Origin: Paraburkholderia sp. SOS3
GTDB taxonomy: Bacteria > Pseudomonadota > Gammaproteobacteria > Burkholderiales > Burkholderiaceae
Reading direction: 5' to 3'
Assembly: GCF_001922345.1 (NCBI RefSeq)
Contig: NZ_CP018811.1
Location: 3,844,001 to 3,908,000 of the forward strand
Length of the DNA stretch: 64,000 nucleotides
Of the stretch, positions 18,530-28,644 are shown one piece after another. Numbering within the stretch: position 1 is the first letter of the stretch; each line of letters begins with the position of its first letter. The notes beneath the pieces are model-generated. The model did no database searches. It had not been told where the DNA came from and saw only the letters and a program-made list of their open reading frames with translations. Made by a program: the position numbers and the translations under genes.

Positions 18530-19714
18530 TCACCCCACGCTGCCCGCGAGCTGGAAGATCGGCATATACAGCAGAAAGATCACCGCCCCCACGATGCCGC
18601 CCACCACAAGCATCAGCACCGGCTCGACGACCCGCATCAACGTGTCGATCGCACGGTCGAGTTCTTCGTCGCAGAACTCCGCCGAGCGCGTGATCATGGC
18701 CGGCAACTCGCCGCTTTGCTCGCCGACGCGAATCAGCCGCTCCGCCACCGGCGTCGTCAGCTCCGCGGACGGCAACGCGGCCGACAGCGCCTGGCCCGCG
18801 CGAATCGCTTCTACGGCTTGCGCGAGCGCCGCCTGCATTTGACGCGGCAGCAACTGCGCCGCGAGTTCCATCGACGCCACGACCGACATGCCACCCGACA
18901 GCAGCAGCCCGAGCGTCCGGTAAAAGCGTGTCAGCGCAAAAAGCCGCTGATAGGCCGCAAGCCGCCGGAAGCGGAACAGCCCATTCATGATCTTCGCCCT
19001 GATCCTGCCGTTGCCAAGCGACCAGCCGAGCGCCGCGATGCCCAGCGCGAAGCAGACGAGCAATACGGCGCCGTGTGCGTGAACGAGGTCTCCCCACCAC
19101 AGCATGACTTTCGCGGACAACGGAATGTCTTTCATCGACGCGAATACCTGGCTGAACTTCGGAATCACATAGAACGCCAGGAACACGATGATCAATGTCC
19201 CCGTTGCGATGACGATCGACGGATACACCATGGCGGACACAACCTTCTTGCGCACGACGTCGAGCCGCGCATCGTAGTGGTGATAGCGCTTGAGCGCCTC
19301 GGCAAGATGCCCGGTTCGCTCCGCGGATGCGACCGTCGCCACATACAAGGCGGGAAATTCGCCAGGCTGCCGTTCGAGCGCCTTCGAGAGCGGCAAGCCT
19401 TCGTACAGTGCACTGACGATGGTCTGCAGCACCGTGCGGTTAATGCCTTCCTTGCTCTTGTCGCGTAGGGTTTCGACCGTTTCCACGAGGCTCAGTCCCG
19501 CTTCCAGTAGTGCGATCAGTTCTTGCGTAAAAAGCGAGCGTTCGAACACCTGTTTGCGAAACGACCACGCGAACGCGCGCGTTTCCACCGGTGCGACGCC
19601 GACGATCGACATGCCCATCTGCGCAACGGTTCGGCGTATCTGGGCCTCGTCGTCGCCCGGCAATTCGAATTCCTGTTCGCCGCTCTCGCTCTTGACTATC
19701 ACCCGGTAGCGCAT
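18530..19714 (-). CDS. GspF/PilC-type inner-membrane platform protein
   Basis: 394 residues with two repeats of the T2SSF domain. The first half contains FTQELIALLEAGLSLVETVETL and the second FYRTLGLLLSGGMSVVASMELA, the two copies of the helix that defines the family. Membrane helices lie at about residues 170-190, 215-235 and 360-385. GspF couples the ATPase to pseudopilin assembly. The N-terminal 50 residues form a small cytoplasmic beta domain (YRVIVKSESGEQEFELPG). It begins 23 bases after the gspG-like gene. Confidence 0.94.
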   Translation of the reverse strand: MRYRVIVKSESGEQEFELPGDDEAQIRRTVAQMGMSIVGVAPVETRAFAWSFRKQVFERSLFTQELIALLEAGLSLVETVETLRDKSKEGINRTVLQTIVSALYEGLPLSKALERQPGEFPALYVATVASAERTGHLAEALKRYHHYDARLDVVRKKVVSAMVYPSIVIATGTLIIVFLAFYVIPKFSQVFASMKDIPLSAKVMLWWGDLVHAHGAVLLVCFALGIAALGWSLGNGRIRAKIMNGLFRFRRLAAYQRLFALTRFYRTLGLLLSGGMSVVASMELAAQLLPRQMQAALAQAVEAIRAGQALSAALPSAELTTPVAERLIRVGEQSGELPAMITRSAEFCDEELDRAIDTLMRVVEPVLMLVVGGIVGAVIFLLYMPIFQLAGSVG

Positions 19715-19737
19715 GACGACCGCCGATCAGGACCGTT

Positions 19738-20226
19738 CTACTTCGCAAAGATGTCTGCGTCCTCGCCCGTGCCGCCCGGCTTGCCGTCCGCGCCGTAAGT
19801 AAAGAGGTCGTAGTCTTTTCCGTTTTCTCCGGGGACCCGGTAGTTGTACGGTTTTCCCCATGGATCGTTCGGAATCGCGCTGCTCATGTAGGGACCATCC
19901 CAGCCCGGCGTGTTGCCCTGGTTCGTCATCAATGCGGCCAGACCGGCATCGCCCGCCGGATAGTGGCCCGTATCGAGGCGGTAGCGATCGAGTGCGCTGC
20001 CGATTCCCTTCATTTGCGAGGCCGCGGTTTTGCTGCGCGCCTTGCCGACTTCCCCGAACAGCTTCGGGCCGACGTAGCCGGCGAGCAATGCAATGATGAG
20101 CAGCACCACGAGCAGTTCGAGCAACGTAAAGCCTTGCCGACGGCGCGCGCGTGGTTGCGCATGCAACGATTGCGCGCCGCGCGCCCGCGCAACGACGGCC
20201 ATGCCTCTTTTCAAACGTTGGCGCAT
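19738..20226 (-). CDS. Major pseudopilin GspG
   Basis: 162 residues. A long basic leader of 31 residues ends in RRRQG, then FTLLELLVVLLIIALLAGYV with Phe at mature position 1 and Glu at 5. The soluble domain is a textbook GspG: SALDRYRLDTGHYP, LAALMTNQG, WDGPYMSSAIPNDPWGKPYNY, and the calcium-site end YDLFTYGADGKPGGTGEDADI. GspG polymerises into the pseudopilus that pushes folded substrates through the secretin. The ATG at 20226 lies one base after the chitinase stop, so translation is probably coupled to that of the chitinase. Major-pilin identity here is much clearer than for the other three pseudopilins in the operon. Confidence 0.96.
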   Translation of the reverse strand: MRQRLKRGMAVVARARGAQSLHAQPRARRRQGFTLLELLVVLLIIALLAGYVGPKLFGEVGKARSKTAASQMKGIGSALDRYRLDTGHYPAGDAGLAALMTNQGNTPGWDGPYMSSAIPNDPWGKPYNYRVPGENGKDYDLFTYGADGKPGGTGEDADIFAK

Positions 20227-20227
20227 A

Positions 20228-22300
<2,073 letters not shown>

Positions 22301-22759
22301 AAGATCTCCTGACGCATTTCGGCACTGCGACCGACAGCCACGATGCAAAACAAGACATGCGACGCAACTGCTGACCCAACCTGTTATTCACCACGACACG
22401 TCCTTGCTAATAGATAGGTCATTCAAATCGATCAATCAAGAGTTAACCAATAAATCTGAAAAGCCGCCTTCCATTTAATTCAAGTTTGGAAAGGTGAATA
22501 AAATTTCAAACATTCTCGACCAAGGTTGACTAGCCTCCGGCACCCCGCAAGGTCTTCTGCCGCATGACAAGGCGTCCTGTGAAGGCATTCGCCGGTTATC
22601 CAACCGACGGCACACGGATTTGCCAGAAATCACGCGCCGATCACGCGTTAATTAATGTTTAATAAAGTCGACTCGCATTTCCATGCTCTATTAAATCGAG
22701 TTGCGAATCGACTATCCTTTATTGCCAAAAGCCAGACTGACAACCAGACGGAGGCGCTA
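22301..22759. other. Divergent promoter region between the secretion operon and prolyl hydroxylase
   Basis: This 459-base region is markedly AT-richer than its surroundings, especially 22400-22520 and 22640-22680 (TTAATTAATGTTTAATAAAG). No family-like protein is encoded. It should hold promoters for both the twelve-gene minus-strand operon and the plus-strand hydroxylase; apart from the weak site listed separately I cannot name operators. Confidence 0.55.
22411..22439 (-). promoter_or_regulatory. Possible promoter of the chitinase-secretion operon
   Basis: On the minus strand TTGATT (22434-22439) and TATCTA (22411-22416) are separated by 17 bases in a clearly AT-richer stretch about 110 bases before the GH18 start. 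The -10 box matches only partly, so the call is weak; position and composition are the main support. Confidence 0.3.
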
Positions 22760-23620
22760 ATGGAAGCGATCAATGGCCTATGGAACGAATGGCTGGCGAC
22801 CAATCTGAACCGCGGATGCACGCACGAATCGATCGTCGAGGCGATGGCGCATGCAGGCATCGATGTTTCGATGGCTCGCGACCTCGTGCGAAGTGCCGCT
22901 ACGGCGCGCAACGGTGAGCACACGGCGTTTGTCGACACTACTGTCAACGATGCCAGTCCGTACGAATACGATGCATGCCCCGTCGCAGAAGGCAATTGCA
23001 TACGTGCGTACGACCGCGACGTATCGGTGCTGATGCGCATCGCGCGTCCGCAGATCATCGTGTTAGACGATGTGCTATCGGGCGACGAGTGCGAGGACCT
23101 GATCGTACGTTCAAGACACCGCCTCAAGCGCTCGACGACGGTCAATCCCGACAACGGTAGCGAAGACGTGATCGAGATGCGCACAAGCGAGGGCTGCTGG
23201 TTCCCGCGCTGCGAAGATGCGCTGATCGAGCGGCTCGACCGTCGTATCGCCGCGCTGATGAACTGGCCCATCGATCACGGCGAAGGTTTGCAGGTGCTGC
23301 ATTACGCGCCGGGCGGCGAGTATCGGCCGCACTTCGACTACTTTCCACCCGATCAGGAAGGCAGCGCGGTCCACACGTCGCACGGAGGGCAACGCGTCGC
23401 GACGCTTATCGTGTACCTCAACGATGTCGAGGGCGGCGGCGCAACGATCTTTCCGCAAGCGTGCGCGGCTGTCACCGCGCGCCGCGGCGGCGCCGTGTAC
23501 TTCCGGTATATGAATGGACGCGGGCAGCTCGATCCGATGACGCTGCACGGCGGCGCGCCCGTGACGAGCGGCGAGAAGTGGATCATGACGAAGTGGATGC
23601 GGGAGCGGGTGTGCGAGTAG
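22760..23620 (+). CDS. 2-oxoglutarate/Fe(II) oxygenase, prolyl 4-hydroxylase type
   Basis: 286 residues. The C-terminal half is a prolyl-4-hydroxylase domain with iron ligands His191 and Asp193 (RPHFDYF) and His263 (MTLHGGAPVTSG), and Lys273 (GEKWIMTKW) for 2-oxoglutarate. Other family marks are EMRTSEGCWF and LIVYLNDVEGGGATIFP. No signal peptide is seen, so it acts in the cytoplasm. The ATG at 22760 has GGAGG seven bases upstream; ATG 22655 in the same frame lacks one. The protein substrate of bacterial members is mostly unknown. It is divergent from the chitinase-secretion operon, whose substrates are very rich in Thr-Pro; a functional link is only a speculation. Confidence 0.9.
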   Translation: MEAINGLWNEWLATNLNRGCTHESIVEAMAHAGIDVSMARDLVRSAATARNGEHTAFVDTTVNDASPYEYDACPVAEGNCIRAYDRDVSVLMRIARPQIIVLDDVLSGDECEDLIVRSRHRLKRSTTVNPDNGSEDVIEMRTSEGCWFPRCEDALIERLDRRIAALMNWPIDHGEGLQVLHYAPGGEYRPHFDYFPPDQEGSAVHTSHGGQRVATLIVYLNDVEGGGATIFPQACAAVTARRGGAVYFRYMNGRGQLDPMTLHGGAPVTSGEKWIMTKWMRERVCE

Positions 23621-23718
23621 GCTACCGCTACAGCGGTGCATCGCCGCGGCCACAATCAGGCTCGAGATGAATTCGCAGTCTCCGTCCGCATAGCGTGCCC
23701 GGCATCCATTCTGTAGAT

Positions 23719-23832
23719 ACCAACGGTCAGAACGAATGGATCGAACGAGTCGAGTCCAAGCCTCGTTATCGGGAAGTTAATACCCCACACAAACGTTAAG
23801 AGCAATGCCAGAGCGAGACGCTTTTTTTCCAT
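23719..23832 (-). pseudogene. Fragment of an EamA/DMT-family transporter (N-terminus only)
   Basis: From ATG 23832 the minus strand reads EKKRLALALLLTFVWGINFP and then ITRLGLDSFDPFVLT, a standard first helix of EamA-type drug/metabolite transporters. After about 38 residues similarity ends and the frame closes without the remaining nine helices. This is a truncated remnant, probably of an amino-acid or metabolite exporter. It lies head to head with an AraC remnant, the common arrangement for such transporter-regulator pairs. Confidence 0.7.
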
Positions 23833-23988
23833 ATCGATTCGACGAAGGTCTTGTCCATTGATGTGTCTCCCGGGACCTATGGGACATGCTGATGCTACCG
23901 TGTGCCCTGGCGGATACGATTGCGAATTCAGGCGCTCTTGTGTCAGGATCAGGCCACATTCGCTGTTAAACGCTTGTACCGGGCTCAC

Positions 23989-24138
23989 TTCATCTGGCTC
24001 AATTGCGCAGACGTCGCGCTCGATCTCGGATACAGCAGTACAAGTGCATTTTCCCTGGCGTTCCGGCAATTGCCTGGCGACTCTCCAGTGCGTTACTTGA
24101 CGCGATACCTTGAAGCAACCATCGCATCATCCGGATAG
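23989..24138 (+). pseudogene. Fragment of an AraC-family regulator (C-terminal HTH)
   Basis: The plus strand reads ADVALDLGYSSTSAFSLAFRQ and then GDSPVRYLTRYL, the second helix-turn-helix of AraC-family regulators. Upstream, no DNA-contacting first HTH or sensor domain is present in any frame. It appears to be the end of a regulator whose front half has been lost, next to the EamA remnant. The two fragments together indicate one deletion in a formerly intact divergent pair. Confidence 0.7.
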
Positions 24139-24182
24139 AGACGCGTGCCGACGAGTCCTCTTTCGCCTTCCCAGCACCCCAT

Positions 24183-24219
24183 AAAAAAAAGAGGCGCCCC
24201 GGCCTGACCCGTGCGCCCC
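24183..24219 (-). terminator. Intrinsic terminator after the autotransporter gene
   Basis: On the minus strand GGGGCGC (24213-24219) pairs with GCGCCTC (24191-24197) and is followed by a run of eight T (24183-24190). It begins 34 bases after the autotransporter stop. One G-U pair is in the stem. Confidence 0.8.
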
Positions 24220-24252
24220 TTCCCCTCCCTTCAACTACTCGCTACTGCCTGC

Positions 24253-27200
24253 TCAAAACCGATAATCGAGATTCGCGATAAACGAATGATCCCCGGTGCC
24301 CCCGCCCAACTGCCCCGAGTACGAAACGCCAAGGCTCAGCTTCGCCGTCAGCGCCGCGTTGATACCGACACCCACGAACGCCGCATCGCGCGCAATCGGC
24401 ACACCGGCGACATCGAACGCCTGCCCGCCCGCGAACGCCACCGACGCCGTCGGCGTATGCGCACCGAACGCATGCTGCCAGCCGAGCGTGCCGTGCACGG
24501 TCATCGCGGCCGAACCGACCGCGAAGTCGGACGATGCGCGAATTCCCAGCGTCGAAAACGCGGTGTTCGTGGTATCGCCATCGCTGTGCAACGCCGCAGC
24601 GCCGCCGCTTTCGTTGAACGCATCGGTATGCAGGCTCACGTACGCGAGATTCGCAAACGGCTCGAGCGCCGCGCGGCCAACATCGAGCGTATAGGCGATT
24701 TCGCCAAACGCTTGCGCGGTGCCCGCGTCGTAGCTCGCATTCGTGTGATCGGTAAAATTCGCAAACGCGATCGAACGCGAACTGTCGATGTTTTGCCATG
24801 AATACGACGCACCGGCCCGCACGCCGACATGGCCGAACTGCGTACCGCCGTACAAACCAACGTGGTAGTTGTCGCTACCTGCCGACGACGAAAGGCCATC
24901 GACATCGAAATTCGAATGGCTGTATCCGAAGAGACCGCCCACGCGCCATTTATCGCCGACCAGTCCGTCCGCACCGACCAGCACGCCGCCCGTCGAATCC
25001 GACAGGCTAGACGAGCCTGCGCTGCCGCTCGTATGTCCCCACGCGCCAAAGCCCTTCGTCCAGACCGCAACGCGCTCGTTTGCCAGCGTCGATGCGACCG
25101 ACTTGCCGTTCGCATCGAAGCTCAGCGCCTGCACGTCGGGCGCGGCAGCCGTCGAGAACGACGAACGCAATCGATCGATCGCTGCGTCGCGTACATAGCG
25201 GCTGTCCTCGATCAACGCTGTCTTCGTCGATGCATAGCTTTCGCCCGACACCTGGTCGAAGTTGCTGCCGTTCGTCGCGCTCGTGAACAACGCATCGACC
25301 ATCGCGTTCGGCGTGGCAAGCGACAAGGCACCGAACAGCGCCGCGTTCTGGTTCTTCGTGAAGCCGCTCGCTGCCGCCGCGACCTTCTGCGGGTCGACTG
25401 CGAGACTGACCTTCACGTCGGTCGGATCGTATTGAACCGGGGCGAGCTCGACGAGCGTGTTGTCGAACGACGCATCGAGTGCCGCACTCGAAAAGCGGTT
25501 CTGCACGACGCCGCCATTCGTGGTTTGCAGCACGGTGTACGGCGTATTAAGTCTGAAGCCACCGTTGCCGTTCTCCTGCGACACGCGCAGCGCAAGACCC
25601 GACAGATCGGCATTGCTTTGCACGATGATGCGGTCAGACTGTCCTGCCGCGTTCACTTCGGAAACGTAGGTTCCCGAAAATCCGGCAAGACTGCCGTACG
25701 TCTGCGTGCCGACCGAATTGCCGGGCGCCAGCGTGCCGTTCGTGCCGCTCACGCTGCCCGCAATGACGAGGTTGCCGCCAAGCACGGAGCCGTTGTTCAC
25801 GGCCGCATTGCCCGCGATCTGGACGGGATTGCCCATCGTGCCGCCGTGCGTGCTCGAACCGTCGTCGAGCGACAGGTTGCCGCCGATCTGCGTCGCCGCC
25901 GTCTTGCTGAACGTCACCGTCGCATTCGACGCACTCACATTGCTCGCAATCGTCGCGGCGCCGGCGAACGAAACCGACCCGCCCGCGTCGGCCTGAACGC
26001 TCTGGCCGATCGTCGCGTTGCCGGCAAACGTGAAGTGCGCGCCATTGCTGACGACGTCCTTGCCGATCGTCGCCGCGCTATTGAAGCTCACAGCCGAATT
26101 CGCGCCGGACTGCACGGAGCCGCCGACGGTCGCCGTATCGTTGAACGTGACCGTTGCGCTATTGCCCGCCGTGACGTCCCCCGCGATCGCACCGCCACCA
26201 TTATGTGTAAACGTGCCGCCATCGCCGACGCTCGCGTTGTTGAGCCCCTCGGCCGTGCCCGACCACGCCGCGCCCTGCTCGACGATAAAGTTCGTGGTGC
26301 CGCCGCCCGTGCGCGTGCCGTCCGCATCGAGCCCGTCGCTATCGACGATCTGCCCGCTCGAAGTCGACCCCGCCTGCAGCGTCAGATTGACGACGCCGTC
26401 CATGCCGTCCGCAGTGCGGTTCACCTGCAGCAGCGTGCCGTTGTTCTGCGTGAGCACCGAGCCGTTGCCGACCGTGATGTTCTGCTGAACGGCCGCACTC
26501 TCGAGATTCGATACGAGCGAAGCACCGGCTGCATTGACCGTCGTCCCCGTCAGCGTAACGTTGCCGTTTCCGGTGACGACGATGCCATCCGAATGCGTGG
26601 AACTCAGCGTGCTCGCCTCGACATTCAAGGTGCCGCCGTCGATCACGGCCGCCGCGGGCGCGTTGGCACCAGTGGCCGTCACCGCCGTGTTGTGCAGGCT
26701 CACCGCGCCTGCATATTGCGCGGTGACGCCGGCCGATCCCGCCCCGCTCGTATTGATGCTGCCCGCGGTAAAGTCGATACTGCTTTGCTCGTGCCCGTCC
26801 TGCGCGCCCGCCGCGATACCCGATGAAGTCGCACCCGTCGTATTCACAAGCACGTTGTTCGCTACGATGCGAGGCAGCTGGCCGCTTTGGTCGGACGCGG
26901 ACATCATGCCTTCGGCCGCGACTCCCGCCGTATTGATCGTGCCGCCGTTCACATTGACGATGCCGCCATCCCACGCATAGACGCCGCGGCCGACGTCGCC
27001 GGTCGTCGTCACCGCAACGTTATTGCCGTTGACAGTCGATCCGACATATTCGCCATAGAGCCCATACGAATTCGTGCCGCTCGTCGTCACACGGCCGCCG
27101 TTCACATCGATCGCGTTCGCCTGCGTCGGATCGTTCGACCAGGCGAGCACCGCGTGCGAATTGGAGCCGGTCGTCGAAATATCGGTGTTATTGGTTGTGA

Positions 27201-28470
27201 TCGTCGAGCCCGGATTGCCGAGCAAGCCGATCGTGCGGTCGGTGCCCGCCATCGCGACCTGGCCGCCCGTCAATGCGATCGTACCGCCGCCTTTCGCTTC
27301 GACGCCGACCGTCGGCTCGCCGCCGCCGTTGCCGGTACCGACCACCGATACGTTCGTCCCGCTCGCGGTAATCGACGAACCCGCGCCCGATGCGAACAGA
27401 CCGATGTTGTCGTGACCCGCATCGTTGACCGTCACGAACGTATCGGCCAGCGCGATCGTGCCGCCAAAGGTCGCCGACGCGCCATAGGCCTGCGCGCCGT
27501 TCGTCGTCACGCTGCCGCCCGCGAAGCTCAGCGTGCCCGATGCGCCGTCGGATGCGCCCGCCGCGACGCCTGCCGCACCGGCGCCGTTCGTGACGACGGT
27601 CGCACCGGTCGACACGATCTTCGACTGCTCGCCCGACGATGCATCGGTGCCGCTTGCCAGCATGCCTTGCGCGGCAGCGCCGTTCGTCGTCACCTGCGTC
27701 ATGCCGTCCACGTTGACGGCGCCGCCGTTGACCGCATGCACGCCGCGCGAGCTGCTGCCCGCCGTGCTCACGGTTACGCCGTGCGCATCGACCTGCGCGC
27801 CCGCGTTTTGCGCGTACAGCGCGTACGAGTTTGAGCCAGCCGTGGTCACGGCGCCGCCCGTGATATCGATGTGCGCGAGTCCCGCCGACACATCGTCCGC
27901 AAAGGCCATGACCGCGTGCGAATTGGCGCCGGCCGTCGAGAGGGTTGTGCCGTCCACTATCGTCGTGCCGCCGGACATGCTGCGCACGGCGATGGTTCGA
28001 TTCGTGCCGGTCATTTTCACGGAGCCGCCGTTCAGCGCGATCGTCGCGCCGCGTTCGGCGTCGGTGCCGAGCGGTGCATTGCCGCCGTTCGTGCCTGTGC
28101 CGTCCACCGTGATCGCGGCACCGGTCGCGGCAATCGACGAGTCCGCGCCCGTCGCATACAGGCCCCACGTCTTCTCGAACGGGGAGTTCACCTGCACCTG
28201 CGTGCCGTTCAGTTGAATCCGGCCGCCGTTGACCGCGCTCACCGCGCGCGCCGGTTGCCCTTCCGGTATCGAAGACGGCTCGTTGATCACGACGTCCGGA
28301 CCGAACGTCTGCGGCTGGTCCGTCGACCCGTCGACGACGACGCCGGACAGCGGATCGGCATGCGACCAGACCGGCGCGAACGCCGCCGTCACGGCCAGCG
28401 ACAACGCCGACAACTTGAGCTTACGGGACGCCTGTCTCCTCGTGATGGCGTAACGATGACTGATTTTCAT
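24253..28470 (-). CDS. Autotransporter adhesin (type Va secretion) with repetitive passenger
   Basis: 1405 residues. An extended signal peptide (RKLKLSALSLAVTAAFAPVW, ending near SHA) leads into a passenger of about 1100 residues made of Gly/Ala/Thr/Asn-rich beta-helix repeats, such as GATIALNGGSVKMTGT and later GGTIALTGGQVAMAGTDRTI. Two blocks of about 250 residues are clear internal duplicates. The C-terminal beta-barrel begins near residue 1130 (ERVAVWTKGFGAWGH) and ends in LDYRF with the terminal Phe used for BAM recognition. The ATG at 28470 has AAGGAA upstream. No protease triad or passenger-specific domain is evident, so the likely role is adhesion or aggregation, as inferred from architecture. 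A good terminator follows. Confidence 0.93.
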   Translation of the reverse strand: MKISHRYAITRRQASRKLKLSALSLAVTAAFAPVWSHADPLSGVVVDGSTDQPQTFGPDVVINEPSSIPEGQPARAVSAVNGGRIQLNGTQVQVNSPFEKTWGLYATGADSSIAATGAAITVDGTGTNGGNAPLGTDAERGATIALNGGSVKMTGTNRTIAVRSMSGGTTIVDGTTLSTAGANSHAVMAFADDVSAGLAHIDITGGAVTTAGSNSYALYAQNAGAQVDAHGVTVSTAGSSSRGVHAVNGGAVNVDGMTQVTTNGAAAQGMLASGTDASSGEQSKIVSTGATVVTNGAGAAGVAAGASDGASGTLSFAGGSVTTNGAQAYGASATFGGTIALADTFVTVNDAGHDNIGLFASGAGSSITASGTNVSVVGTGNGGGEPTVGVEAKGGGTIALTGGQVAMAGTDRTIGLLGNPGSTITTNNTDISTTGSNSHAVLAWSNDPTQANAIDVNGGRVTTSGTNSYGLYGEYVGSTVNGNNVAVTTTGDVGRGVYAWDGGIVNVNGGTINTAGVAAEGMMSASDQSGQLPRIVANNVLVNTTGATSSGIAAGAQDGHEQSSIDFTAGSINTSGAGSAGVTAQYAGAVSLHNTAVTATGANAPAAAVIDGGTLNVEASTLSSTHSDGIVVTGNGNVTLTGTTVNAAGASLVSNLESAAVQQNITVGNGSVLTQNNGTLLQVNRTADGMDGVVNLTLQAGSTSSGQIVDSDGLDADGTRTGGGTTNFIVEQGAAWSGTAEGLNNASVGDGGTFTHNGGGAIAGDVTAGNSATVTFNDTATVGGSVQSGANSAVSFNSAATIGKDVVSNGAHFTFAGNATIGQSVQADAGGSVSFAGAATIASNVSASNATVTFSKTAATQIGGNLSLDDGSSTHGGTMGNPVQIAGNAAVNNGSVLGGNLVIAGSVSGTNGTLAPGNSVGTQTYGSLAGFSGTYVSEVNAAGQSDRIIVQSNADLSGLALRVSQENGNGGFRLNTPYTVLQTTNGGVVQNRFSSAALDASFDNTLVELAPVQYDPTDVKVSLAVDPQKVAAAASGFTKNQNAALFGALSLATPNAMVDALFTSATNGSNFDQVSGESYASTKTALIEDSRYVRDAAIDRLRSSFSTAAAPDVQALSFDANGKSVASTLANERVAVWTKGFGAWGHTSGSAGSSSLSDSTGGVLVGADGLVGDKWRVGGLFGYSHSNFDVDGLSSSAGSDNYHVGLYGGTQFGHVGVRAGASYSWQNIDSSRSIAFANFTDHTNASYDAGTAQAFGEIAYTLDVGRAALEPFANLAYVSLHTDAFNESGGAAALHSDGDTTNTAFSTLGIRASSDFAVGSAAMTVHGTLGWQHAFGAHTPTASVAFAGGQAFDVAGVPIARDAAFVGVGINAALTAKLSLGVSYSGQLGGGTGDHSFIANLDYRF

Positions 28471-28644
28471 CACATTCCTTTCTTGTGAGCGTGCGTTGGC
28501 GCGCCGTGGCGAGCGCGCACTACGGCACAGAGGCCTTACGTTGGAAATGAAGAGGTCTGTCGTTGCGCGGTCCCGGCATGCGGATCGCAACAACGGGCGT
28601 GGTGCCGGCAGCGCCGCGCGGCGCCAGGCGGTCGTCGAAGGCGC
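28471..28644. other. Intergenic region upstream of the autotransporter
   Basis: 174 bases between the EAL-gene stop and the autotransporter start, both on the minus strand. It is GC-rich; no clear promoter boxes are seen, and a GC-rich dyad near 28608-28630 could be a terminator without a T-run. Confidence 0.4.

Noticed and set aside
23656..24069. 137-residue minus-strand protein covering both remnants
   Set aside because: Only residues after Met 23832 look like a transporter; the part before it is antisense to the AraC remnant.
24829..26826. A 665-codon plus-strand frame opposite the autotransporter
   Set aside because: It is rich in Arg and has no family motif; it is the shadow of a high-GC gene whose own frame has a signal peptide and beta-barrel.
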